DNA of 64,000 bases, taken from Daedaleopsis sinensis. Lineage: Eukaryota > Basidiomycota > Agaricomycetes > Polyporales > Polyporaceae. Made by a program: the position numbers and the translations under genes. This document shows, in pieces, positions 35,061-46,488 of the stretch (its first letter is position 1; each line of letters begins with the position of its first letter). The stretch spans positions 310,001 to 374,000 of the forward strand of contig CM066311.1 in NCBI GenBank assembly GCA_033807695.1, read 5' to 3'. The notes below the pieces were generated by a model, which saw only the letters and a list, made by a program, of their open reading frames with translations, had not been told where the DNA came from and searched no databases.

Positions 35061-36082
35061 GCAAGGGGCAGGATGCCGTGGCGACCTTGTTCGAGGCGTC
35101 CGTTGTTCTCGCGAGGTGCGCGCTTCGCTTCGCGACTCCCTCTCTACGCGCATCAGCATTTGCATTTCCTCCCCTGTCGCCGTCTCCGCGACCGCAACCG
35201 CACCCGTAACTCATACCCCGCGCACGGCCGCGCCGTCGCCACCCACCCCGTCGCCCCGGCTGCGCGCGCGGGCACCTTCCTCTTCCGCCTTTCCGCTTCC
35301 CATGGACACGAGCAGCGTAATCCCCAAAACCTGTCGGACTGCCTCTTTCCCTGTACGATACCTGTACCAATACCCCTTCCCGGATACCCCTTCTGCCTTC
35401 TTCCTTCTTCCCTCCACCCCCTTCCTCTTCCCCCTCGACCTCCCTACGATCTTCCCACCGCCGCCGCTTTGACGACCGCACGACCCCAACAAATGATACG
35501 CAGCATTGTACCGGTACTTATACATACATATTCCATCACCCATCATACATCATACATCTGAATCATAGTAGCACTAGACTCGCCCACGCATCCCATTTTA
35601 TCAACAACACACATATGTACCTCCTTACAGCACCCCACTCCCATACCCCGCCCCATTCAGCCTGTCCCCGTCGCCTCTCGCTCTGTCCTCGCTCTCGCTC
35701 TTGCACCTGTCGCTTGCCCGCTTATATATGCCCCGCCCACGCTTCTCTTTCTTCCCTTTCTTCCCTTTCTTCCCTAATTTCTTGACACGCCCACCCACGT
35801 CCTCACGGTAGCTACTACTTAGACTGATTGAACGAATGAACGACATGACTTACAAGTTAGATGGACGTGCGGCGTGATCCATGTCGTGCGCGAGCCGGCC
35901 ATCTCATTGCGAACTTCGTGGAATTCGTGATGGTCAGCCTCAGCCTCAGCCTATCACTGCTGCTCTGTTGTTGTTGTTGTTGCTGTCGCTCGAGCTCGTC
36001 GACATCCATCTGCAGGTCTCGCGAATGACAGTGTCTCAGCTGAATGGGCGGCGAACACGCGCCCCAGCAACGAACTCCAGCA

Positions 36083-36112
<30 letters not shown>
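36083..36112. repeat. GCCGTC hexanucleotide microsatellite
   Basis: About five copies of gccgtc in tandem, roughly 170 bp outside the left end of the transposon. It translates to Ser-Pro or Arg/Thr runs but no gene covers it. Confidence 0.85.
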
Positions 36113-36113
<1 letters not shown>

Positions 36114-36274
36114 AACCAACAGCGAACGTCGAACAGCGATCGCGACGGGTGCGCGTCTTGGGCGGGCGGGCTCCGCGGACCGCCCCGCACAAATCGCGCA
36201 ACTTTGATAGGCGCGCCGAGATGACGCATAAGGCAACTCGCTTGCCGGATATGGTGCCGCAGCCGCAGCGCGGC

Positions 36275-36282
36275 GTGCCTGA
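36275..36282. repeat. Left 8-bp target site duplication (gtgcctga)
   Basis: gtgcctga immediately precedes the left inverted repeat and is repeated in the same orientation at 46481-46488, right after the other end. An 8-bp duplication is what is reported for Zisupton/KDZ transposons. Confidence 0.9.
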
Positions 36283-36674
36283 CACCTGGACATCACAATC
36301 TGATGGTTACATATACCCGACTAAGGGGGGGGTCTTCCACGGTCAAATTGACCCGAACCCGCTATCTGCCTCTACTACCAGTAGCCCTACGAATATTGTG
36401 GGCTACTTACCTGAAAGAGAAGGATCCCTCCCCTGCCTATAGAGGGGTAGGGGGACAAGGCGCTGCCCAGCCCCGGCAGATCCCGAGGCGTGTTCCGGCC
36501 CATCAATCCGCCCCTCGGCGCGTGTCCCGCCATCGGCACGCCCGTGCCGGGCGTCCCCTCCCGCCCCGTGCCATCAAACACCCTCCCGCCGCTGTCCCCG
36601 ACGGCGAGCTCGCTGTCCTCCCCCTCCCGCCCTCAGTTCTTGTCCGTTCCCCTCCGTTCTTTTTGTAATCCTAC

Positions 36675-36681
36675 ATATATA
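36675..36681 (+). promoter_or_regulatory. TATA-like box inside the inverted repeat
   Basis: TATATAG in ctacatatatagggtg. Because it lies in the inverted repeat, the same box points inward from the right end. It could serve the transposase, but the distance to the first clear exon (about 950 bp) leaves this open. Confidence 0.35.
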
Positions 36682-36752
36682 GGGTGTCCCGTTCTATTAG
36701 TACAGCTACTATACTCATTACACTTCGTGTATTATACTTGTAAGTCAACCTT

Positions 36753-36812
36753 GTTATCTGTCAAGATAAGATGAGATTGATCGTGTTATCTGTTCTGATA
36801 AGATGAGATTGA
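36753..36812 (+). promoter_or_regulatory. Paired GATA-containing repeats in the inverted repeat
   Basis: Two 28-bp units start at 36753 and 36785 (period 32): gttatctg, a 5-6 bp variable part, then gataagatgagattga. The first holds an inverted tatct/agata pair. Both are copied in the right repeat. They suit transposase-binding subterminal repeats or GATA-factor sites; I cannot tell which. Confidence 0.5.
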
Positions 36813-37632
36813 CACCATCAGAGCTGATTGCGATTATCTAAGGGGATTTAATACTCCGCCCAAGCCCACCGGCGCCTCCAAGCTCTCCTCCGCCCATCAA
36901 GACCCCGTCGGCTTGCCGACGCCTGCTCCCGCCCACGCGCCCAACGCCTGCCCGCCCGCCCACGCGCCCCACGCGTAATACCGTGTCCGACACCCGTTCT
37001 CGCTGCCCCGCCCTCGTCCGCCCGCTTGTCCGCCCCGCCGCCGCCTGTCGTCCATTCCCCGCCGCTTTCAATTTGCGCTCTGAGCGGCGGTACATGTCAC
37101 CGTTCGCGTGGCAAATTGGGGGATTGCTAAGACACCAGGTGAGCAACGCCGCTATGACTCATAGCCGGAGTTCCGATCAGAAGTTTACCGAAGTCTCACA
37201 GGCTCGATGGAGTGCTACCCCGCTCTCTGCAAGCTCGTCGATGCACCCTGCCCGTCACCTACTACGACCTCGACGTTGGACCCGCAGTGTACACATGCTC
37301 GTGTCCAACGACATGCTCGAGAGGAAATACAAGGAAGTAAGCATAAGTTTTCTCTCTTTCCCGCAGACCATCACCATCTGAAACCAATCGTGTTGGCGCC
37401 TGCGCGTCGCCCAGATCTCATCGTTAGCAGGTACCGCGCCGAACGCACTGAACACGCGCCCACCCCGCACCCGGGTTAGTGCGCCTCATGTAAGACCTCC
37501 TCGTCCCGTGTTGCTGATACCGCAAGCTCATGTCCGCTACCTTGTTCATTAGCCCGCCATCCGACCTCCCTCGAGGATTCCAACCCAAAATTATGATCAC
37601 CGCATTGCTACTAACACCCGCATGTACTGTAG

Positions 37633-40600
37633 AACTATCCGATACACCATCGATGGCATCGTTGACTTGTCGTATATCACAAGGATGGCCGAGTCCTCCC
37701 GACCCCAGAATTTCGTTGACTCTCTCCCTATGCCGAGCGTCGCTCGCAAGGTGCGCGTGAGGGGACCTGCCCCTGCCCCAGGTGCACCGTCACAGTCGAT
37801 GGGTAGGCTGGCAACCCAAGCTCCTCTGACACAAACATATGGACCTCAGGCAATGGCGGAGGTGAGGCGGGACACGGCCCAGTCCCTGACCCAGATGACA
37901 GCTAGTGAGTAACACTAGTTTTATTCCCTGTGTTGCTATCGCTAATATTCAATGCAGATCTCGGCGCTGAGGCTCGTCGCGATCTCGCAGACCTCCGTGA
38001 GGAAGCTCATCCAGACGACAACACTCTTGATACAGCAGTACAAGATGATCTTGGAGTTGCCGACGACGACAACGATCCCGCTTGGCAGGACGAAGAACAG
38101 GAATCTCTTTCTCACGCCATCCGTGATATGCTCGGAGCCAGGGCAACTACTCGACAGTACAAGGATGCGCGTACATGGAGACAGCGCGTACAGAACCTCG
38201 ATGCTAACTGGAAACATGCGATCCCGAAACTTGTCCAGGCATATCTGCAGTGGCGTTATGGGGAGCCCGAGACTCCGCGCGACGACGTCATTCCCGCTAC
38301 AACAGAGATGCAGGTTCTCGACATCTTCACTACAGCGTCTAGTGCGCAGATCCCCCGATCGGAGAGATCTCTAGTTGAGGATCTCGTGCTCAGCGGCTAC
38401 CTTGGCACCAGCCCGTTGTTCCCCTCTCTCGCGATCTCCCTCAACACTTTGGAGCTGTTTCGTTGCCTGCGCATGTTCAAGGCTTCGTTCAGTGTCGAGG
38501 CATTCGTCAAGATGCTATGCTACTACTACTACGTGAGTGCCTCTGGATTAACGACGGCGCTGTGCTGACGTGATGGTAGATTCCGTACCGCCGGCACTAC
38601 CGCACTGCTCTCTCCGATGCGTTTGATGTTTATCTCATCATCCATCGTGACATCCGGAAGCAAGTCATGGGCGCTCTCGGACGCAGCGCACCGGATTGGA
38701 GGGCTGAGAATGGATGTCCCGCATGTGCTTATCAGGTACTTATGATCTGCCATTAACGTTGCACTAGGGTTAAGCTGACGCACGCTCACATTTCAGCTAG
38801 AGGGCGAAGAGCCCGCAGAGTTCGACAGAATGATATGTATGGATGGCAACAACTCATTGAAACGCGTGGCGACAGCAGGAGGGCGTGAGAAGGCCGATTT
38901 CCGCGTTTACGAAGATCATGACTACTTTCTCCCTCGTGAATACGTCGATTCTTTCTCCGACGAGGTCGCATCACGTCAGCCTCGCAAGCCGGACTTACCC
39001 ACGCGCGACCCGGACATCGACGATAGCGCATCACCGCCGGCCTCGCATTCCAGCGGTGACCCGACAGACGGCAATGCGGGCGACAGTGCGTGCGCGTCAC
39101 ATTGGAAAGCGGCGGCGGCGGATGAGAAGAAGCGCATGTGGGCGATCTACGAGGAATCGGGCATCTTCGCGAGCGCGTGCCGGCATAGTCTGATCTTGTG
39201 GATTGCAGACATGGTGCGCAGTGGCGAACTGTGCGTCCCGTGGCTTTTCTATCCATTTGTGCTGCTAACAGTCATTTTCTAGTGCGAAGTACGCGATCGC
39301 GACGACTGCCAAGGCCACTCGAACGATACGCGGCAAGAAGATCTACGGCTATGACATCGGGTGCTCTTTTGAGGAGACCCTTCGCCACACTTCAATAGGC
39401 TCCGAAGTGTTCGCGGATAGCTCACGCTTCTGCGTGAATGCTTTTCATGGGTACTCACATAACTACAAGTGCCAGGTCAAGTATCATCCGGGACGCATCA
39501 CAGGGATGGGCCTCGAAGATCTCGAAACAATGGAGCGCATTTTCAGCGCTTCCAATCAATTGGCGTCGGTCACTCGCTACGCCTCCCCATATCGTCGGCG
39601 CTCTCTGATCGCGCTATTCTTTGATCACTGGGACGCTGAGCGCTACGCGTCCATCGGCCAGATGCTTTATAACAATTACCGACAAGCGTCCTCCATCATT
39701 GACGAGGTAGAGCCTATTCTTGCTGAGGGTCTCGGGGCACTCGGCCTCACACCCGAGGATCTCCGGCGGTTCGATCGCGAGGAGGCGTCGTACATCACAG
39801 CATTGCGGGACGAAGACGAGGAAGATCTCCGGGACGTCATCTACGTCACAGCCCTCGAGAAGCTGGCAGAAAAGAAGTAAGCAACCTTTCGATACTGATA
39901 ATGAGGTTGTCTACTGATTACTTACACAGAGACGAGCTCAAGACTGTCTCGCGGCGGTTTTATGAGCGAGCAGCCGCAGACGGCGACCGTGCCGATGCTG
40001 CTAGGGCAACAGAACGTGCCGCCGAAGGTACCCGCGAGTCATTGACTGCGCCCGCCGCCCCCGCTCCGTCCCTCACGTTCCTAGCCCCACGATCTGGGCC
40101 CACTAATTACGATCACGATCTCTCCGCCACCCGCCGACTTGAGAGTCGCCGCCGGGATCTCGCCGATCAAGTAGCCGACATGACCACTGACGTCAAGGAG
40201 ATCGAGGCGCGATTCGGAATCGAGTCGCGCTGGACTCCCCTGGATGCACGGTACACGAACGCGCTGAAGTATATGGCCACGCGCGAGTACCAGCGAGCGT
40301 TGGGAAGGCTACAGCGACTCGTCATCCAGCGGCTTTTCGAGTTGCATAAGCTGAATATCGCGCAGACAGGTATGATCCGCATGACTATGACCTAGTAGGC
40401 TTCATACTGACCTAGCTGGTGTTGTCGCACAATAATACAGGATACAAGGCACGCACATATATCGCGAAGAATCTACAAAATCGCTGCAAGGCCATACGCA
40501 CGGCAGTGGACACCTACAACAAGGCTGCGATTGCGCTCAATCCCCCTCGCCCGACACTGGACTGGACCAAAGCCTCCCACTACGCATTCCTCGAAGAGTT

Positions 40601-41117
40601 CGTTCTCCTCCAGGACACTCGCAACGATATCCGCGACCAGCCCTGGGCGCAACCTGTGGTGCGTGAGCTGATGCGACACGCGCATCGGCTTCTCCGAGCA
40701 CGAGAGGAAATCGTCAACGCCAACCGGGAAGTTCGGCGCCTCCAGACTTCCATCCGCGACGAGGAGATCCTATTCAACGCCGTGCTCGACTCGCTTCGGA
40801 TTGGAGAACCATTGCTTCATGGGGCTGTGCAGGACTTCTGTAGACGACGGCGCGCATCGAACGCACGCAACCTAGTTTACGTGCAGGCCACTCACGCGCT
40901 CCCCGGGTTCACAGGCGATCCCACCCCCGGCCATCGAATGGGTGGTTCCCTGCCGGCACTTGTCCAACCATCGCAAATAGAAGACCTTGTGGGAATCGAG
41001 AGGAATGCTTTGGCACAGGAAGAAAACGTGGACCCAGAGCTGTCGCTGGACGTCGACGACGAAGCGAGCGAGGAGGTCACTGCTATCGTAGATTACTTGT
41101 CAGGCCTAGTAGCATAA
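37633..41117 (+). CDS. KDZ transposase (first exon unresolved)
   Basis: Transposase of the Kyakuja-Dileera-Zisupton type with an RNase H-like DDE core, expected to cut and paste the surrounding element. Exons in phase: 37633-37904, 37958-38532, 38580-38735, 38797-39230, 39283-39876, 39930-40369, 40441-41117, giving about 1,050 residues plus an unplaced first exon (acceptor at 37632 follows a perfect gctactaaca branch site). Motifs in order: a CPAC cysteine pair in ENGCPACAYQLEGE, first Asp in MDGNNSLKR (38842), CASHWKAA, second Asp in GYDIGCSFEETL (39353), NAFHGYSHNYKCQVKYHP, the acidic motif GMGLEDLETMERIFS, then a long helical C-terminus (GYKARTYIAKNLQNRCKAIR, ALNPPRPTLDW) typical of the family. 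An acidic stretch precedes the core. No stop or frameshift was found after 37633. Confidence 0.92.
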
Positions 41118-41758
41118 CATTCAAGTACCCAGTTCTCGCGTGTTCCTCATGAATCTCTGTGTATTTCTTTGTACTATGTTGATCCGTGCAATACTGCAAG
41201 CATACATGTGCAATGTGGTGTCTCGATCTGATGTGCATGGCTCGCAATACTACAACGAACAGAAATGTGTGGGACAGCACTAGGCCAGTCTGAGCAATCC
41301 GGCTCCAATTTCGAGTCGCGCTGCATCACACACGCCGCACCGACCGTTATACATACTATGACAGGTTTATTATGCCATTAGAAGTTGTATAAACACAAGT
41401 CCGAGGGCATACTCAGAGCCGGGCATGGGGAGTACAAAAAGTGCGGTCTTAGGTGCATGCGCGCAAGGAGCGCACAACGAGTTTCATGAAAACATGCAGC
41501 AGCTATACCTTTCATCGACACCAAATGTTACCTCGTAGTCAACCTCCCCTAGGGTTCCACAAAAACCGTACCAGATGATAGCTATAGTCTGTAATATACT
41601 GATAGCATGTAGTTTTGGGACTGATGTATATTATTACAGTCCCAATACTGGAAATACACGAAATGTGGGTCCGTTGAATGCGCGCCTAATAGCGATCGCA
41701 TCTTAATCTCGACCACCATCCATCTACTACGCTCTGCGCGATCTACCACACCCCTCCT

Positions 41759-43024
41759 ATGTCTACCGAATTCCTCGAGACTTTCGACGCCCCGTACTAC
41801 GTCGTCCTGGGCCACAGAGACTGCAGACCGGTGCCGGGAGTTTATGCCAAGAAGCGGTAAGGTTCATACTCAGCTTGAACCTTCACGATCTATTCTTACC
41901 CCGTTCTCTTCTACAGCCCTGCTGGCATAACCGCCGCTTTCAAGCACCTTGTCCCCATCATCGTCGTCTGCACGAACCGTCAGGATGCGGACCTGATCTT
42001 CGAATCACTCCAGCCGGTCTCGTTCGGCAACGTAGCCCCCGACGATGCCCATATGATGGTGTACTCTCTGCAACATACGCCCGCGACAACGATACATCGG
42101 CAACTCCACGTAAGCACGCCGATGTTCGCGATCCAAGTCGGGATCGAACCGGCCATCTACATTGGCTATCCGTGGTATGTACTCTTACTACTGCTACTAC
42201 TAATTGGTGCGCTGATTCATTGTACAATCTATAGGCCTGAGCTCAAGCACCAAATCGAGATCGAGAAGCCGAGGCCGCATTGGAAGGGATATCCAGATGG
42301 GAATTTGAGCGCAGCGCTCACGTTCATGTTGAAAAAACCAGGTGCGAAGCTCCCGCTCCTGCCCACTGGAACCTCTTTCTACCCTCCGCCCCCCGAAACG
42401 CCCACGAAGGATCCCCAAACGCCGGTGAAGGAGCTGAGGTTCGACTTGTCGGACCTCTCCATCAGCCCATCCCAGGAGGACGCCAATCGGTCCTCCTCCT
42501 CCGCCCGTCCCGCCAGTCCTGAGAAGAGGGGAGCGACGTCCTCGCGGGCGTCTAGCCCGTCCAAGCGTTCCGTCGTTGCGGCGCCAACCCCAGCAGCGAC
42601 GAGGATGAATTCATCAACGTTGTCGAGCTCGTCAAGTGCCTCCACCTCCGCAATCTTGCGCAGTCTCCCCACCCGTAAGTTCATGCAAACACATGTATTG
42701 TTTCGAAGCGCTCACGATTACTTAGCCTACGGCGTAGGAGCGCCTGAGGACCCGCTTGTCCTCATGCTCCGTCGTTTCATCCGGCGCCCTGATTCCATGG
42801 GGAGGAATGACAATCCCCGCCTCCCGCCGCTCAACTTCGGAAGGCGTGCAGACGACATGTTCCTGAGGTCCGGTGTGGACGCCACCGACCTCTTGGCCAT
42901 CCTACAGGTCCGCGTCCACTCTGAGACCGTCGAGGCATTCACCCATCACATGGGCTTGACCCTTGGGTGGCCCACGCGTGATGCCGCTAACCTTTGGAAC
43001 CTGCTGGAGTTGCCGGAGATGTGA
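41759..43024 (+). CDS. Transposon passenger protein A (364 aa), RNase H1-N/viroplasmin-like start
   Basis: Four exons fit in phase: 41759-41856, 41917-42174, 42235-42674 and 42726-43024. The first 55 residues (YYVVLGHRDCRPVPGVYAKK, then a basic-hydrophobic stretch and NRQDADLIFESL) resemble the small domain at the start of RNase H1 and caulimovirus viroplasmin, which binds RNA-DNA hybrids. This is a pattern reading only. Residues 60-105 are aliphatic; 120-225 are Ser/Pro-rich and disordered. The end is a compact domain (YGVGAPEDPLVLMLRRF, then VDATDLLAILQVRVHSETVE, HHMGLTLGW). Introns 2 and 3 are 60 and 51 nt, both divisible by three and stop-free; retention of intron 2 would add a Leu-rich hydrophobic run. 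The gene lies 641 bp after the transposase stop, same strand. Confidence 0.75.
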
Positions 43025-43193
43025 TATTTTGCTTCTGCTTGTTGTACAACATCAATATGTCCGATTTTCGAGTCCTTGTATGTCAACCGCTTGTCCGTCA
43101 CGTGCCATTGTTTTTAGTTTGTTGAATATTTCCACGCGCCATCTGCCCATAAGAGGTACGCCCGAACTACCAATATCTTTTCATCCCTCCACT

Positions 43194-45104
43194 ATGCCCT
43201 CCGAGTCTACCCCTCAAGATGTCGTCATTCGCCGCCTCTCACAGTCTGCACGGAAGGCCAGCTCACGCGTCCGCTTTCCATGGCGCACTCGGAAGCGAGC
43301 GGCGCGCCCAGCCCTTACTGCGGAACAGAAGAAGGCCCTCAAGGACGCCCGCGACGAGAAGAAGCAGAACATCCAAGACGCTCTCGTCGAGGCGCGAGAC
43401 CTCGTCTGGGATGCTGCCGTCAAGATGGAGAACAATTTCGGTGGCCACAAAGCCAATTATTACTTTCGCCTCATCCTTCAGACCGCCCTCCGCATCAAGA
43501 AAGCTCCCCGCAAGATCACGCTCTGGAACGCGTTTGTTAGCAAGGAGCTCAAGAAGCTCAATGAGGGTACGTTCCGCGAGTCACCGTTGTATCTCCCCCA
43601 TTCGCGCTGACATGGATAGCATAGAACCTTCCGCAGAGGGTCCCCAGCGCGTTAACTCTGTCGCCATCAAAGATTTGTCCACGCGCTGGAAGGGGATGTC
43701 TTCCGAGGAGCAACAGGAGGCTGCCGGTGATGAGTTGGAGAAGCTGATCGAGCGCCAACAAAATAAAGTCAAAGGTTCGCACAATGTCGCGCTCAACGCC
43801 TGCAACGACACCCATGCGACGCTCACTAGCGTCTCAGCCCAGGTACGCCTCTGCGATCCCAGCCTCACGTTCTCTAACACGCTGACATTGTCTTTATTCG
43901 CAGTTGGAAGAGCTCCACGGCCGGACCAACAACGAGTTTCTCCTCGTTGCCGTTCGCACTCGCATCGACGACTTCAACCCCCCCTACGTGTGCTACTCCG
44001 GCGAACGCATCGCTGACTGCATCAAGACCCTGACCAAGCACTCAGTTCAAGATGTCGCCGTCAAGATGGAGGCGTACTGTATTGGTGGGCTCGAAGGTAT
44101 GTACATTGTACTACTAGTACTACTAGTTGCTTGCTGACACTTCAACATGTCATAGGATTGACTCGTTCATCTCGGGAGGAGACTATTGCGCTGAAGCACC
44201 AAGTCGCCGAGCTGATCCACACCAGCCTTCGTAAGTCTACCGCTACTGCTCCCCGTCACACACTATACTAACTATTGACATGTTTCGCTATTCAGAGAAG
44301 ACCTGCACACGCTTTCACGTGCCGAAGATGTTCTACGTGAATTTCGCCGACCACCTCACAGTCAAGTACGGCATCATCCTCTGCCACTGGCCCCTGAACA
44401 AGTTCGCCGCCCCCGGATCTCTCTCGCGTGTCGAGCTCCTCGTCCTGCTCCAGGCCTGGCAGAACGGTGCCACGTACTTCCGCGAGATGGACAAGGAGCA
44501 GTGGAACGAGTGGTTGGTAGCATACAGGGCTGGTCGCGCATCTGGGTTTGAAACTGGTTCGTCCCCTGCCATTGTCACATCTCCTCCCAATCCCGCCCCG
44601 CCGTCCGACCCCGCTGGGACTGCTTCCAGCCCATCGTCGTCCTCGAGCCCGCCGCCATCTTCGACCTCGCCTTCGACCTCTCCTGCTTCTCCGGCGCCCT
44701 CGCCTTCTTCCAGCTCGCCTCAGGCTCCAACCTCTACTACTCCCGCATCTTCGTCACCCTCTAACTCCACCTCCCAGTCGTCCAACGTTGTCCCATCTGT
44801 TCCCCCGTCCTCACTGTCTCCCACTGTCCCGTCATCGAACCCGCTGTCGTCCAACTATGACCCCGCCCCCGCTGCCACCCTCCCTGGTACATATCCTCCG
44901 GCCCCTGCACCGCCGCCGCTCGCTGTAAACTTCATCAACTCTGTTGTCAATCCCGATGGCACTGGGTTCACCATACCCAAGCGCCAGCGGCAGCCTCGGG
45001 GAGACAGGGGCAAGAAGAGGAAAGACAAGTCCGCCGACTCTGGGCGTCCTACCAAGCGTGCACGACAAGAGAACGCCGAGCCGGCAGCAGCGTCTGGTGC
45101 TTAG
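43194..45104 (+). CDS. Transposon passenger protein B (555 aa), HMG-box-like
   Basis: Five exons fit in phase: 43194-43566, 43625-43842, 43904-44096, 44156-44230 and 44296-45104. A basic N-terminus is followed by a helical segment and then ITLWNAFVSKELKKLNE ... LSTRWKGMSSEEQ (residues about 110-165), which has the spacing of an HMG box; that is my inference. Next come HNVALNACNDTHATL, LHGRTNNEFLLVAVR, a DVAVKMEAYCIGGLEG motif and MFYVNFADHLTVKYG ... WPLNKFAAPGSLSRVELLVL. I recall this order from proteins linked to KDZ elements in mushrooms. The last 190 residues are Ser/Pro-rich with a basic tail (PKRQRQPRG, GKKRKDK), suitable for nuclear import and DNA binding. Likely a helper or regulator of the element; the mechanism is unknown. 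Confidence 0.78.
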
Positions 45105-45707
45105 AGCGTAGATTCGAACATGTTTACCTTAGCTACAGTAGCTTGTACTCAGTAATACATACTCTTTGATAATGCATTGAATTGAACGTCTTCGATTACA
45201 ATGAAATACTAAGTACTACTACGACATGAGTTACTACATACTATCGATCAATATCTATCTGTCGATATTGATTAGCTCTAGTAATATGCATACTGACGTG
45301 TAAGTACTACTTACGCTTGTCAGGATTGCTTGACGCTGGCAGACAGTGAGCCCGCTGCAGAGGCGCTGCGCGACCGTCGTGCTTGTGCGAGGTGTTGGCG
45401 CGCACACCTGCGGAGGACATGCTAGGCGACCGACTCCGTCGCGATGACTGGCGCGGCCGCGCGCCGCGCGCCAGTGCTGATCCGCGCTCCGAGTCGTGTG
45501 GCTCAGGTACATAGATCGCGACGCTGGGGCGTCGCGACAAAGGGCACCCCGCGATGCTTGCTACCACCGTGGTGTTCGACGATGCCCGAGGCCTCTGTCT
45601 ACGACGTGGCGCGGACGAATTCTGCCCACGTTGAGTAAGCTGTCATGCACACCTAACACATGCAAGCACATACCTGTGAGATGCACGGGGGTTGTCGGGA
45701 TGGGGGA
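45105..45707. other. 3' flank of passenger B inside the element
   Basis: AT-rich 3' UTR-like sequence to about 45300, then GC-rich sequence to the right inverted repeat. A minus frame at 45307-45567 (Arg/Ser-rich, ending at a gtaagt donor) could be an exon of a fourth, opposite gene but has no motif, so I leave it unassigned. Confidence 0.4.
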
Positions 45708-46480
45708 ACAGGCGGCGGCGGGGCGGCGAGCGGACAAGCGGGCGGACGAGGGCGGGGCAGCGAGAACGGGTGTCGGACACGGTATTACGCGTGGGGCGCG
45801 TGGGCGGGCGGGCAGGCGTTGGGCGCGTGGGCGGGAGCAGGCGTCGGCAAGCCGACGGGGTCTTGATGGGCGGAGGAGAGCTTGGAGGCGCCGGTGGGCT
45901 TGGGCGGAGTATTAAATCCCCTTAGATAATCGCAATCAGCTCTGATGGTGTCAATCTCATCTTATCAGAACAGATAACACGATCAATCTCATCTTATCTT
46001 GACAGATAACAAGGTTGACTTACAAGTATAATACACGAAGTGTAATGAGTATAGTAGCTGTACTAATAGAACGGGACACCCTATATATGTAGGATTACAA
46101 AAAGAACGGAGGGGAACGGACAGGAACTGAGGGCGGGAGGGGGAGGACAGCGAGCTCGCCGTCGGGGACAGCGGCGGGAGGGTGTTTGATGGCACGGGGC
46201 GGGAGGGGACGCCCGGCACGGGCGTGCCGATGGCGGGACACGCGCCGAGGGGCGGATTGATGGGCCGGAACACGCCTCGGGATCTGCCGGGGCTGGGCAG
46301 CGCCTTGTCCCCCTACCCCTCTATAGGCAGGGGAGGGATCCTTCTCTTTCAGGTAAGTAGCCCACAATATTCGTAGGGCTACTGGTAGTAGAGGCAGATA
46401 GCGGGTTCGGGTCAATTTGACCGTGGAAGACCCCCCCCTTAGTCGGGTATATGTAACCATCAGAACGTGATGTCCAGGTG
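45708..46480 (-). repeat. Right terminal inverted repeat of the KDZ element
   Basis: About 773 bp, complement of the left repeat. The inner edge has an extra 7 bp (cgccgct region) compared with the left copy. The outer end reads gtgatgtccaggtg and is followed by the target duplication. Confidence 0.93.
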
Positions 46481-46488
46481 GTGCCTGA
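46481..46488. repeat. Right 8-bp target site duplication (gtgcctga)
   Basis: Exact copy, same orientation, of 36275-36282. Removing the element and one copy would rebuild the empty site gcggcgtgcctgactgcag. Confidence 0.9.

Larger units (their letters stand above)
35061..36282. other. 3' flank of DUF6699-3 and left flank of the transposon
   Basis: Pyrimidine-rich tracts (repeated ttccc units near 35750-35775), a (ttg)n run near 35968 and a hexanucleotide repeat near 36083 are present. No gene was recognised. The last 8 bp (36275-36282) are the left copy of the transposon target duplication. Confidence 0.5.
36283..37048 (+). repeat. Left terminal inverted repeat of the KDZ element
   Basis: About 766 bp, matching the complement of 45708-46480. 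It contains an 8-G run near 36325, a GC-rich middle, a TATATA box (36675-36681), two GATA-type repeats (36753-36812) and a GC-rich inner part. Its short open frames recur in the right copy and are not genes. Confidence 0.93.
36283..46480 (+). mobile_element. Complete KDZ-family DNA transposon, 10,198 bp, with two passenger genes
   Basis: Both ends begin cacctggacatcac and carry inverted repeats of about 770 bp (36283-37048 and 45708-46480). Read against each other they differ only at two adjacent bases near the tip, one base at about 36640 and a 7-bp indel near the inner edge. A perfect 8-bp direct repeat flanks the element. Inside are three genes in one direction: a KDZ transposase (to 41117), a 364-residue protein (41759-43024) and a 555-residue protein (43194-45104). 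All splice in phase with no stops found. High repeat identity, intact target duplication and intact genes point to recent insertion and possible activity. KDZ elements (Kyakuja, Dileera, Zisupton) are known as a major transposon class in mushroom genomes; the passenger set is inference from position. Confidence 0.93.

Noticed and set aside
34404..35165. 253-residue antisense frame over DUF6699-3 and other long frames at 34.3-35.5 kb
   Set aside because: Very GC-rich third positions in DUF6699-3 remove stops from the other frames. Composition is Arg/Gly/Glu-rich without motifs.
36303..36774. Open frames in the inverted repeats (e.g. starting MFRPINPPLG) present at both element ends
   Set aside because: They lie wholly in the transposon inverted repeats, overlap one another in several frames and recur as mirror copies; no domain is visible. 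The conservation is explained by the repeat.
44548..44928. Arg/Leu/Pro-rich 126-residue frame inside passenger B
   Set aside because: Shadow of the Ser/Pro-rich C-terminal coding sequence in another frame.
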